Part shown: in pieces, positions 47,741-59,105 of the stretch
How the letters are laid out: each line of letters begins with the position of its first letter
Position numbering within the stretch: the stretch's first letter is position 1
NCBI GenBank assembly: GCA_025716815.1
Contig: JAIXMN010000015.1
Location: forward strand, 620,001-684,000
Length of the DNA stretch: 64,000 bases
Origin: Dichotomocladium elegans
Lineage: Eukaryota; Mucoromycota; Mucoromycetes; Mucorales; Lichtheimiaceae
Direction of reading: 5' to 3'
Position numbers and translations under genes: made by a program
The notes under the pieces: generated by a model
What the model saw: only the letters and a program-made list of their open reading frames with translations
What the model was told of the DNA's origin: nothing
Databases searched by the model: none

Positions 47741-50183
47741 TTAATACAGGCGTCGTTGATAGCTGGAGCGTTTAGCCTCTAGCTTCTTTTTCCTTTCAAT
47801 TAGCTGTAATAAATCCTCGCTGTCTGATTCCTCTGAGCTTGACATGTCGCCATTGCTCCGTACTAGAAATGGATCCCGATCATTGTCTGCGCCCTCGAAC
47901 GGGGCAGTATCATCATTTGGAAGACGATGAATCCTCGGTACTAGGTTAGTGACCATCGGCGGCGGCGACGATGATAAATGACCTGCTGTAGTTGTTGAAG
48001 AGGATTGAGTTGTATGATGGATAACTGCTCCGGCTGAGGTTGCTGATATCGGCTGAAGCACCCGAGGCTGCATATTCATTGTCCCAGATGCTCTTCCCAT
48101 CGTCGTCGATTGCGTAGAAACTAATTCCTTTGAGCTTATCTGGACACGATTTTGATGCTGTGACGGGGTGGCGGGTATGGTGAAAATTGGTTGGAATGAT
48201 ATAACATTATTGCTGCTGTTATTATTGGACATGGCTACGGTTGTGGAGGAGGAATTACACAGCGAGGATCGATGTCCAGTAGCGGTTGTGTAAGTATTGC
48301 CATACGTGGTATTTGAAATAGTTAAGGGAATAACCTTAACAAGGTCCGGTGTGGAGCTGGATCTGTTTAGGGGATGATTCACTTGGAGATTTGATGGATT
48401 CACTGCGCCATTGTTTGTATGAGGCGAGGATGCTCCGATGATCGGATAGTTCGGTGGTTCGGGTGATGTGATGTTGGTAGATCCGTGCGTGCTGAATGAG
48501 AGCGTTGGCGATCGGGTATTGATATAGTATGATTGGCTCGAACGATGGGATCCTGTCGAATCCCCCGATTTGTTGGAAGAATGGGATACATTGGAGTCTG
48601 ATCGGGCGACTGTTGCGGTGCCATCTGTGCTTGTTGCCATGCTAATGTTGGTGGGTATTGTCGATGTGCTGATGTTCCGCATGCCTATCGTCACGGCAGA
48701 GACGGGTGAGGCCGTAACGGGTGAGGTTGAACTAGATCCGGTGCTGCGGCGTGGTCGAGAGGGTAGTGGTATTGAATGCGACGGTGTCGGTTGAGGGAAA
48801 GGTGGGTATGAATCCGACAAATTGTCTTCATCTGCCGTCTCCCATGGTGTAGAGTCCTCGTCGACATCTTCGTCCTCGTCATCAATGGGTAGATCAGCCT
48901 TGGGCCACGTGCCAACAATAATAGGCATATCGATTCGATGGGATTCTACCTTGCCTCTTGTATCATTATTCAGGTAGATACCAATACGGATTCGATAGTA
49001 AAATTGGACAGAGAGGCCCTTGAACATGATGGATGGCGGTGTTGATGTTGGGATGATTATTTGAGTGTCAAATGTTTGCACGTAGCTGGATGGGCCAGCA
49101 ATATTGACGTCATGCCATTGCTCTTTGAGGACTTCCTCTCCACTATGAGCATTCCTTATGAAGAAAAGAAGAGATCGGTCATTAGTGCCCCTGAAACCTT
49201 TGTAGATCCATACATCTCCTCTCATGGGTTTTACATCTTCATACTTTGTTGTTTGGATGCCCACCATCCTCATCAACTCCACTTTGATCCCCTCCTTGCG
49301 CACAGCCGGTTCGTAGTGATTCAAAGTGACTCTGAGCTTTACAACATCGCCTATGCATACAAGCAGGGTTCAATCGTCAAGACGAAGGTCGGATCCATGG
49401 CATTGACATTTAATTACCGTCTTCTCCTTACCACAACCCTCTCTATATACTTAATGCCAAACAAGTCGCTTACCTCGAGTATATCCGATCTTCGGCATGG
49501 TAACCTTGAGATGACATTGTTGGCCTGGTTTAGAGTCCTGTAAGGCAAAATCAAGATTTTGCTCTCGAGGAATAGAAAACTCGCGAGATTCGACATCAAT
49601 GAACTCGAGCACTTGCACGGGATATGTTGCCTTGGGAGAGAGTACTCCCATCACCACTGGGCGAACGAGTACGGCGGTCAATGTATACTTTATCCACGCT
49701 TTAGGTCTTCTGAGCTGCAATAAAGATAAGCCGTCTTATTGAAAACAGGTTTGCATTCGTGTCGTCGCGCATTAAGCAGACGTTCGCGCACTTATACACA
49801 GTTTATTTACCTGGAATGTACTCGGGAGATCGTCAGGAACAATGAATTTAAAGGGGAATTCGTGCTGTTTGGCTTCCAAGATCTTGGTCTTTCCAGACCT
49901 CGACATCGGCAATTCCTCCGCATAGGTAAAAAGATTGATCGTTTCCTTTTCCTTTATTGCAAGAAAGATCTCACCGGTAAATGTGACACGAATGTGGTTT
50001 GCTTTTGTTGGTTTTTTCGGATGAACTTGGACTACACCTGAAAGTACAACATTTTTGAGATATTGCTGAGTTTTCTTTTTCTCTATTTCCTGCCTCACCT
50101 TCTATCGGTTGCTTAGGATAATAGAACTTCTCTTCATTCAGCCGGATCTCAATGCTGGTGCTTGACTTGTTAAAGGGCGCCAT
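47741..50183 (-). CDS. Arrestin-like adaptor protein
   Basis: Minus-strand gene of about five exons. Start chosen is ATG 50183 (MAPFNKSSTSIEIRLNEEKF), with an upstream in-frame ATG at 50261. The first exons give the arrestin N-domain pattern: YYPKQPIEG, GVVQVHPKKPTKANHIRVTF, a charged loop and EFPFKFIVPDDLPSTFQ. Later exons give IKYTLTAVLVRP and, after an intron, the C-domain (GDVVKLRVTLNH, ...IFRG and SVQFYYRIRIGI). The last ~270 residues are Ser/Thr/Pro/Asn-rich and disordered, with DSYPPFPQP. Family knowledge: fungal alpha-arrestins link plasma-membrane transporters to Nedd4/Rsp5 ubiquitin ligases through PPxY motifs. The PPxY motif is not evident here, so ligase recruitment is uncertain. 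Regulation is usually by phosphorylation of the tail. Confidence 0.85.
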
Positions 50184-52315
50184 AATAGGTTGTGCTGCTC
50201 TATTCTTCTTCTCTCTTTCGTTATTATTCTGTGTGAAGGCAGAATCCGGTTTTTCTTCCAAGCTGCTTTTTTTTGCGCCTGTCCTTGCTTTTCTGTCTTT
50301 CTTTATGCTTCACTATTTCCGTTATTTTTTTATTCTTATGTATGGGCCACCTGGCGCCGAAGACGGTCGGTTCGAATAAAAGGTGGGATAGCAAAACAAA
50401 AGAGGTTAGGGGAAGAAAGAGTAAAAGAGGACAGTGTTCGGGTTACAAATTTGAGCTCAATTTTTTGATTATGAATCGCTGCCTTTTGTGCTAGGTTGAT
50501 TAGGTTAGGTTACCTCACATTGACTACCTCGAGCTCTCGTACGTACCTCGCGATGTCTTTTTAGGATACAGTTTTAAACAAGGGTATATTCCATTAGCGA
50601 CTCTAGGTATCTTCTGGGCTTGTATGACTAAACGGAGAAATTGGATCATGTAAAAAGAAAAGAAGGAACCTGACCATTTCGTGATAGAATGGAAACGCGG
50701 GAGGAACGGGGACAACAGTTGGCAGTTGATATCCTAGTGATTAGCTGCGCCTATTTCCCATACTTGGAAATTAACCTAGCTTCGCCTGACAACGAAGTTG
50801 TAGATCCAAAGGCGAACGAAAACGGAAAGAGTGAGAAAGAAAGGATTGCAGAAAGAGAGGAAGGGTTCCTGTTACACAGCGCATGGTGGTTGTGGTGGGG
50901 AACAAGAGGGACAACAGGTCGTTGCTGCCAGGATGATGATATCAATCCTTTGCTAGGCCGTTCCACACATATCATATCAGATTTTGCCATACAGTTTCGC
51001 AATGTCTGGTTCATAATCACGGCAAGTCAAAGCTCATGTACCGGCGTGTTGAAGGCGAAAAATGCAAAAAGCTTCATTTGCACATATTGGCACATCCAGC
51101 TAACGCAGAACGATCTCTCGTATGCTGCTGATATCCTTAACAGGGGATCACCTTTGCATCTGTCCTGGTTTAGTTTCTCAAGACACGTAGACCATATACG
51201 ACGAATACCGAGAAAGCCTATGCATCTTCATTATGACGCATGTCCTCTAATAGCAAGCATTCAAATTATATATTTAAAAGAAGTCCTTCGCACATTAAGC
51301 GGTTTAGGGAAATATGGCCCAATATATGATCTCTCCGGCACATGCAGATTATGGCAAAGTATCCACTAAAAACCACCTCTGTCCCAAAATGACTTGCATT
51401 CATCGGCATCTTGCTGGGCTGTCTACAAGGGTTTCTTCCGCTGACCACTGAAGACGTTAATAGGGTATATGAATGGGCCGCAGCATCTGTATCTTCAAGT
51501 ATACATCATGGAAAGTCGCTGTGAGATGCAGACTATGAGTCATGGTACGAAAGACCACCATACGTCTTCATCGATATCGGACGCGGACATCCCATCAGCC
51601 AGGGCTCGCCACTTATACACATGTATTCGATATTTGGTTGCTCCATGAATGTGCAGGTTTGATAATCAACCACTGCTGAACATTGAAAAGTCTGTAGGAA
51701 CTATTCCCCTCCTAAAATAAAATAGATGCGTGGACATGACGAGGACCGTGCATGCTCTGTGAGTATATAGAAGTCCCGTGCCAATCTCGAAGCGTCACCT
51801 CTCCCCCCCTACACACACACACGCCATCTGCTCAGCCCACTTCTTTGTCCACAGGGTCATCGCAACTGTGTTACTGGCTGTGTTGTAGTACAGTCGGTGT
51901 CGGAATGAGTCTCTCTCGCATCGCTTACCGTCAAGGTAAATCGCCCTAAAATAAAATCCTGTGGCAGCCAAAGCCTTGTGAAGTGACACTAATTTACTTG
52001 GTTGCTTCGCGTCTTTGAAGATCGAGTCCGCTGATTGACAAAGAAAAGTATTTACAACATGCCGACGCAATTCAGGAACATTTCGCGAGCTTCAGATCTA
52101 GTAAAAAGTGTCTAAGGATGCAAGTCCTATAGACTAATCGCAGAACCAGCCGGAATGTCACCAACAGCAGAGAAAAAATAAACTCGAAAGTCATTAAAAC
52201 GCGATGGTGTGCATAGTAAATATTGTCGAAATATAATATATAATACTGAAAGATGCTGGTTGGGAAGCATCCAGAGATGTTTTGTTCCCTCTTGCAAGAG
52301 CCATTCTAACCTTGT
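50184..52315. other. Arrestin promoter and protease 3' flank, gene-poor
   Basis: About 2.1 kb. Apart from the unassigned frame at 50689-51369 nothing coding-like stands out. Short CA and GTGGTTGTG tracts occur at about 51810-51825 and 50885-50900. Confidence 0.4.
50689..51369 (+). CDS. Unassigned 226-codon open frame
   Basis: The longest open frame in this interval runs from ATG 50689 (METREERGQQLAVD) to TAA 51369. It contains odd composition (SAWWLWWGTRGTTGRCC) and no recognisable domain, signal peptide or membrane segment. It overlaps the arrestin promoter side. Length alone is the only support; chance or a decayed relic is as likely as a real gene. Confidence 0.2.
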   Translation: METREERGQQLAVDILVISCAYFPYLEINLASPDNEVVDPKANENGKSEKERIAEREEGFLLHSAWWLWWGTRGTTGRCCQDDDINPLLGRSTHIISDFAIQFRNVWFIITASQSSCTGVLKAKNAKSFICTYWHIQLTQNDLSYAADILNRGSPLHLSWFSFSRHVDHIRRIPRKPMHLHYDACPLIASIQIIYLKEVLRTLSGLGKYGPIYDLSGTCRLWQSIH

Positions 52316-53959
52316 TTACAGTCCAACCTCTGTCCCGAAGACAATCATAGCAATTGCTGCCATCCATATAACTGCACTTGGGATATTGGCTGTTGCGATG
52401 GCCTCGGAGAATGGGGAGGAGGAAGACGGCGAGGATGTCGAGGAGGGAGATGAGCTGACATTATTCACACTGCCGTTGACGTTTTTCGCTGTTGCAAAGC
52501 CGATCTGATTGTTTCCGATATCGAACACCAGGTAGGACGAGCGCAGGATTGAGTCACCAATGAGGAACATGTTGGACGAGCTCGATCCGATAGGCGCGAT
52601 CCCGAGCATACAGACTGAGGCTTCCTCAACAGTGGTGGCGTCCAATGGGATCACGAGTTGCGACACAGGGACGGCGAGAGTCAACGGGTCGGTTGAAATA
52701 TCACTCGAATGGGACAGCTGAAGCTGGATCGTGGTCGAGTTCTGTGCGGCGGAACAGTATGTGAGGTATGTCTGCGAAGACTCCTCAAGGGCATAGTTAC
52801 CACGACCCACAAGAGCGTCAGCCATCTGCTCAGCGATCTTGTTGGGGAAATAGGCGAGGGTCGTACCGGTATCAATGATATAAGCGGATGGTCGAGCAAG
52901 CTTGACGGACGCCTTGACAGATTTTGGATTTTTCGAGTCAACAACAGAGACGCCCTGCCCATAAACCATCCAGTAGTAGTACCCGGAGGTATTTGAGCCG
53001 CCGAAGAGGGGCTCAAGTGGATTCGTAGACGTTTTGAGTTTGGCTACAGGCAAATAGGTGATATCACCTATATACTTGCTTTTGTCTACACCACCAAGGA
53101 TAACCTCCCCTGCCCATCCTTCCTCTTTGGCATTGTTCATGTATACGGAAAACAGGGGTTGATCAATCAAGTTTTGGTCCACAAGGTTGAACACAAATGG
53201 GTTGTAGGTCCCATTATTATTATTGCCGAACTGGTTGCTTTGACCGCTCGCGGCAGCAGTGAGGGATGGATAGCCCATGCCAAGGATTCCGTTCGAAGTT
53301 ATCTGAGATCCAGAGCTGGTGGAGTTGGATGTGGAAGGCGTGTTGCTGCCTGTGCCGCCTACTGTTCCAGGGTTTGAGAGGATGCTCTCTGTCTGAATAG
53401 CCAAGCCAAACTGCTGATTTCGCACCGTCAAGCCGCCTACCGAGACTGTGTCGGTTGCATACGAGCCATTTGCACTGCCAATGCCGTATTGAATACTAAA
53501 GGGCTCGTTCAAATTTTTGAATGTTGATGAGGCCTTCTCGTTAAAATTCACGTTTGGGCATTCGGATGGAGGACATTTGCTCGAAGGAACCCAAAGATCA
53601 GCACTGGACAATGACTCTTAAGATCTCTTTTTCCTTATGTTTCCAGACATCATCCTTTACCTTCCCGTGTCGAATGTCACCGTAAAGTCCTGCGGTGGGG
53701 TACCAATGGCTACCTTGATAAGATACTCAGTCCCTTGGTCATTGTAAAGAGCTGTATTGAATGCATCCCGCTTCGGCAAGTGCCGATTCCTCTTGGGTGT
53801 TGTCGATTTGCGAAAGAGATCGAGCCTCACCAACTTTGGGTTCTTATCATGGGTAGATGAACACAGTGAGATAGAAGGGGTAACCAACAAAACAGCAGCA
53901 GTTGCTGTTAAAAAGACAATGTTTGTATGCATAAGACTTTGAAGTAAGAAAGATACCAA
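52316..53959 (-). CDS. Secreted, GPI-type pepsin-family aspartic protease
   Basis: Two exons: 53959 (or the ATG at 53932) to about 53667, and about 53611-52316, joined so that FDTG continues as SADLWVPSSKCPP. The N-terminus is a signal peptide (VFLTATAAVLLV). A propeptide ending near KR (HLPKRDAFNTAL) precedes the mature enzyme. Both catalytic motifs are present: FDTGSADLW and, in the C-terminal lobe, YIIDTGTTLAYF. The subsite residues IQYGIGSANGSYATD and a loop rich in Ser/Asn/Gly (53380-53180) follow. The last ~50 residues are a Ser/Pro-rich stalk and a hydrophobic tail (AVIWMAAIAMIVFG) with little after it, fitting a GPI-anchor signal as in yapsins. It should act at the cell surface or in the wall. 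Convergent with none of its neighbours; no tandem paralogue is in the window. Confidence 0.93.
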
Positions 53960-56016
53960 ACATTTCTGGTTCTTGTCAAATATATGTGTCTAATGTCGTT
54001 TCCCAATTTGGAAGCATCTCGCTGTTTCCTGCCGTTGTCGCTGCTGAACCCCATGTCTGTTGCTGATACCCTACCCCCACCCCAAGAAAGTAAAGACTTC
54101 TCTTGCCAAATGCGGCGTACGATGAGTGATAGTCTTGAATACCAGAAGTGCCAAGCACCCTTTGCAAGTTGTATACGCAGACGATATTGAACCAACCATA
54201 CTGGCTCACCCTATCCGCTAGAATTCAAATGCCGAATAAGCAATTGAAATTTGCTCATCCTGCCAAATGTGCATCATTGTTGCACCCGATCACTATTTGG
54301 GACAAGCATTGAGCATGGACAATTGAACCCCTTGGACGCATAAGAAACGGTGGGTAGTTACTCACGGTTATACATGTGGCGGATGCACGAAAAGGAGAGT
54401 ACCAGAAACAAAACAAACAACAAGTGTCCCCATTTGACATATCAATGCATGACAAGACTGCCTTCCTTTTTATCCGTTCAGATCATCCGTAACTCTGCTA
54501 CTTGTTAAAACACATGCCGTTTGTATTTGTATCCGAATGCAGAGATATAGGAGATCCTCATCAATTGTTACTGCCGATAATGATACCGTGCATGGACTGA
54601 GCCAGGCGCATTGTTCGCCACAGAACATGGTGATCCTTAATGGGGGCATCCATGCCATGAAAAAAGACAGTTTCCAGCCCTCGCTTAATGCGTGGATAGG
54701 CTATATGACCAACAAGGAGGGAGAATTCGGGACTTTTTGAGTCTGAATATCCATCTGAAATTGTGGAGAGCAGGGAAGAAGATACGTAATATTTAGTACC
54801 AACTACAAGTCAACAAGGAGCTATTTTCAGTCTTAGTGCTACATCTGATCGGCTTATCGATCTGAACTAATAGTTGGTAATGCTACTGTTAAAACGCTAT
54901 TTCTTTGTTGCTTAATGACAGCTATCTCCATTATTATTTCTACTCTAATTAGTAGTTGTTTTAGAAATCAAACACAGCAATAATACTGTGGATGTGAGCG
55001 AGATTTTTGCCATGAGACCAATCGTCATCCTCGTCGTTTCAGATGTCGGATTGGGAGAATTAGGAATGATAACAAGTCTTGGAGCTTTTCTGAGCGCATA
55101 CAGGAATCAATCTTTGTAGACTTTCTTAGTTTCTTTTTTCCTCCTACTTTTCGGAAATGGCCATCAAGACAGTCAGTCGAGCTTCTTACAAGGAAGAGGA
55201 TGATCAAATTTACTGGCGCAACACCCAGAAACGTATGGAACGTGATTGAGGAAGGACTCGAGAATGGGATATTCGTCCCAATAGAGGCGGCTCTGCTCCA
55301 GGTCGCTTTATGCTTCACCGCGATCTGCTTCAGCATGAAGCAAGGCCCTCCGCGTTTACCTTGTGAAAGACCAAAGTATGAATACTGCCACTCGCTTCCA
55401 ACGCCATTACGCATGGCTAATTTTCTCGCAAGGAGGAGGAGCCAATGGTGATCCATGAGTAGTATATATATGGTATGCATCCTTCGGCTTTCTTCGGACC
55501 CTCAACGACCTCACCATCTTGGACCAGTCTAGTTTAATGAACATTGTCGCATCTGGCCGTCTCCCTACCGTCGGCGGGATACATTCCAAGTGGTAGAACA
55601 TCGTTCAAAGGTACGCCGAACCAAGAGAATAGTACCGAACGGGCACGCAGCTAAAGTTTCATACGTCTATTATTAAGATGTATTTGCATTCCAGATAGTA
55701 CTTGACTACTGTGCGCGAAAGCGTACGAAACAATATTGAGTATTCTTTTGGGATATTTTAATGTCGCTTCCAGATGATTTACAGCCCAGAAATATACTGG
55801 AAATATTCAGATATTCAAAAAACCATACAGGCTTGCATTATCGTGCGTAACATGATTGCTGATTATGCGCACGCCGATCCTGACCCACAGGGTTCGCACA
55901 AAGACACAGACGCGCGCCTTTCTTTACCATACAGATAGTAGCAATCTCAAGGTGTTCATTTCCAGGCACAAGGCAATCACTTTAAAGTACCTAACACCAT
56001 ATCGAGAGAGTAAAGA
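53960..56016. other. Protease upstream region to palindrome edge
   Basis: About 2 kb without a recognisable gene. Frames at 55025-55480 (minus) and 55200-55451 (plus) overlap each other and show no features. The stretch near 55600-56016 forms the left flank of the palindrome and contains AT-rich and CAC-rich short runs only. Confidence 0.4.
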
Positions 56017-58887
56017 GTGTGATTCAGTATACTAACCGCCTGATTCCTACCCAAGACACACTACACCAAACTGATAAAATTTGATTAGAGTGATTGGTTT
56101 ATTATGAAACAATAGAAATCGGTCATTAAGGTGCCAAAGTGTATTTCCCAAGATTGGATCTAATATGACCCGGTGATATGATATTATGAAAGGAATATAG
56201 CTAATAACGGGACTTTCACTGCAGGCGCCTGCTGCCACGACAACCGTCTAGCCTATGGTTGCCGTTCGCCGCCCAACAGGTATACATCTACACGTTGCCT
56301 GAGTCCAGAGAGCCTCACATGCGGCGCTCAATAGAACGAAGATTAGGCCGCTTGAGTAAAGCAGGAGAGAGAGTCTTGTTTCCAGAGAGATGACGGCATT
56401 GTTTCCGAGAGGATGGGGGTCTTGTCACCAAGAGGAGGATGGCCTTGTCTCAGAGCAGAAGAGTGTTTTATTTTGAAGGAATGTGTCTTTAATTCTATGA
56501 CAGAAGGAGTCAGTCTTGACCATTAGTAGAAGAAAAAGAGGCGCTTACTTTGACATGGAAGCATAGACGGCAGGCAATGGTTGGGATCTAATATGACGTG
56601 GCGATCCCAGACATGGAAGGAACCTGGCTGATAGCAGGAACTTTCACTGCAGGAACCTGCTGCCACGACAAGCGTCTAGCCAGTGGCTTGCGGTTCGCCG
56701 CCCAACAGGTATACAGCTACTCGTTGACTGCGTCCAGAGAGCCTCACATGTGGCACTCAATAGAACGAAGAGCAGCCCGGTTGAGTGCAGTACTGCTATA
56801 AAAGCAGAAGAAAGAGTCTTGCTTCCCACCGAGAAGATGGCCTTGTTTCCAAAAGAGGAGAGTCTTGATTGAAGGAGGAAATGGATTTGGTTCTAGAAGA
56901 GGAGGAGTTAGACTTGTCCGTAACAAACAGTGAAGAGGTGCTTACTTTGACATGGAAGCATAGACGGCAGGCAATGGTTGGGATCTAATATGACGTGGCG
57001 ATCCCAGACATGGAAGGAACCTGGCTGATAGCAGGACTTTCACTGCAGGAACCTGCTGCAACGACAAGCGTCTAGCCAGTGGCTTGCGGTTTGGCGCCCA
57101 GCAGGTATACAGCTACTTGTTGACTGCGTCCAGAGAGCCTCACATGTGGCACTCAATAGAACAAAGAGCAGGCCGGTTGAGTGCAGTACTGCTATAAAAG
57201 CAGGAGAGAGAGTCTTGCTTCCCACCGAGAAGACGGCCTTGTTTCTGAAAGAGGAGGGTCTTGATTGAAGGAGGAAATGTCTTTGGTTCTATGGTAGAAA
57301 GAGTCAGTATTGTCCATAACAGACAGTGACGAGGTGCTTACTTTGACATGGAAGCAGAGACGGCAGGCAATGGTTGGGATCTAATATGACGTGGCGATCC
57401 CAGACATGAAAGGAACCTGGCTGATAGCAGGACTTTCACTGTAGGAACCTGCTGCAACGACAAGCGTCTAGCCGGTGGCTTGCGGTTTGGCGCCCAACAG
57501 GTATACAGCTACTTGTTGACTGCGTCCAGAGAACCTCACATGTGGCACTCAATAAAGAGAAGAATAGGCCGGTTGAGTGCAGTACTGCTATAAAAGCACG
57601 AGAGAGAGTCTTGCTTCCCACCGAGAAGACGGCCTTGTTTCTGAAAGAGGTGGGTCTTGATTGAAGGAGGAAATGTCTTTGGTTCTATGGTAGAAAGAGT
57701 CAGTATTGTCCATAACAGACAGTGACGAGGTGCTTACTTTGACATGGAAGCAGAGACGGCAGGCAATGGTTGGGATCTAATATGACGTGGCGATCCCAGA
57801 CATGAAAGGAACCTGGCTGATAGCAGGACTTTCACTGTAGGAACCTGCTGCAACGACAAGCGTCTAGCCGGTGGCTTGCGGTTTGGCGCCCAACAGGTAT
57901 ACAGCTACTTGTTGACTGCGTCCAGAGAACCTCACATGTGGCACTCAATAAAGAGAAGAATAGGCCGGTTGAGTGCAGTACTGCTATAAAAGCACGAGAG
58001 AGAGTCTTGCTTCCCACCGAGAAGACGGCCTTGTTTCTGAAAGAGGTGGGTCTTGATTGAAGGAGGAAATGTCTTTGGTTCTATGGTAGAAAGAGTCAGT
58101 ATTGTCCATAACAGACAGTGACGAGGTGCTTACTTTGACATGGAAGCAGAGACGGCAGGCAATGGTTGGGATCTAATATGACGTGGCGATCCCAGACATG
58201 AAAGGAACCTGGCTGATAGCAGGACTTTCACTGTAGGAACCTGCTGCAACGACAAGCGTCTAGCCGGTGGCTTGCGGTTTGGCGCCCAACAGGTATACAG
58301 CTACTTGTTGACTGCGTCCAGAGAACCTCACATGTGGCACTCAATAAAGAGAAGAATAGGCCGGTTGAGTGCAGTACTGCTATAAAAGCAGGAGAGAGAG
58401 TCTTGCTTCCCACCGAGAAGATGGCCTTGTTTCTGAAAGAGGAGGGTCTTGTTTCCGGACGATAAGGCGGCTGCTGCGTCTTTAGGCTTGTCAATATCGG
58501 CCGCTCCAAGAAGGTGCTCATTTTGGATCTGGTCTTGATAGCATCTGTCATGCATAGCAGAGAGAAAGAGTATATTGCTTCAGCCGTTCTGATTGCGGCA
58601 AAGGACCAAGCGATTACTGCTGCGTTATCATTACAGACTGTGGAGGTAAACAAGAAGTGAAGAAGAAGTGTGCGGTCCGGTGAAAAAGTAGGCATGTGCG
58701 TTTTATCAACGAATGTCATTGGTTTAACAGTACTGGGCTAGCCATTTTTCTACCTGACTCGTTCTCACGCCCCCGCTGAAAACTTCCAAGCATGTCCCAT
58801 TATCCTCAATCCAATCGTCCCATTTATCACCGTGCACAAGAAATTTACTCCAACGCAAAACCTCTCCCCATCATCGATGGAGATCAG
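56017..58887 (+). repeat. Left arm of the palindrome with a tandem array of ~396-bp units
   Basis: Unit boundaries taken at CATGGAAGCA: 56554, 56951, 57347, 57743 and 58139 (spacing 397, 396, 396, 396). The outer part (56209-56553) is a diverged unit; 57347-57742 and 57743-58138 look identical; the last unit is cut at about 58448 where different inner sequence begins. Each unit of the arm contains TATAAAAG (e.g. 56797, 57192, 57589) except the outermost. A ~61-codon minus-strand open frame in each unit is a by-product of the repeat, not a gene. Confidence 0.9.
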
Positions 58888-59105
58888 TCTCCTTTTGTCC
58901 TGGTAGAGGCAACAGTGAAGCAGAAATGACCGTGTGTAATACCCCAACGACGGTTCCACAGCTAGCGCTGTCGGCATCCATTCCGAAGCGGTGATTGAAT
59001 CCGACCTCCTCATGACCATTACTCCTTTTGGAACGGTGATCTGCTCGCATTCACGCGGCTTCGTTTTCGCTTCAGTATTGCGTACTTCATCCTACGAAAA
59101 AGAAG
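58888..59105. repeat. Palindrome spacer
   Basis: 218 bp of single-copy sequence at the centre. The frame starting MSHYPQSNRPIYHRAQ (plus, 58792, in the left arm) runs into the spacer and ends at TGA 58927-58929. The same start occurs on the minus strand of the right arm (59201) and runs into the spacer from the other side. The spacer also has an open frame reading AVGIHSEAVIESDLLMTITP (about 58967-59026). No known protein is recognised. Confidence 0.7.

Noticed and set aside
49061..49543. 160-codon plus-strand frame over arrestin exons
   Set aside because: Shadow of conserved arrestin coding sequence on the minus strand.
56554..58448. CRISPR-like array
   Set aside because: Units are ~396 bp with no spacers and the organism is a fungus; this is a tandem satellite-like repeat.
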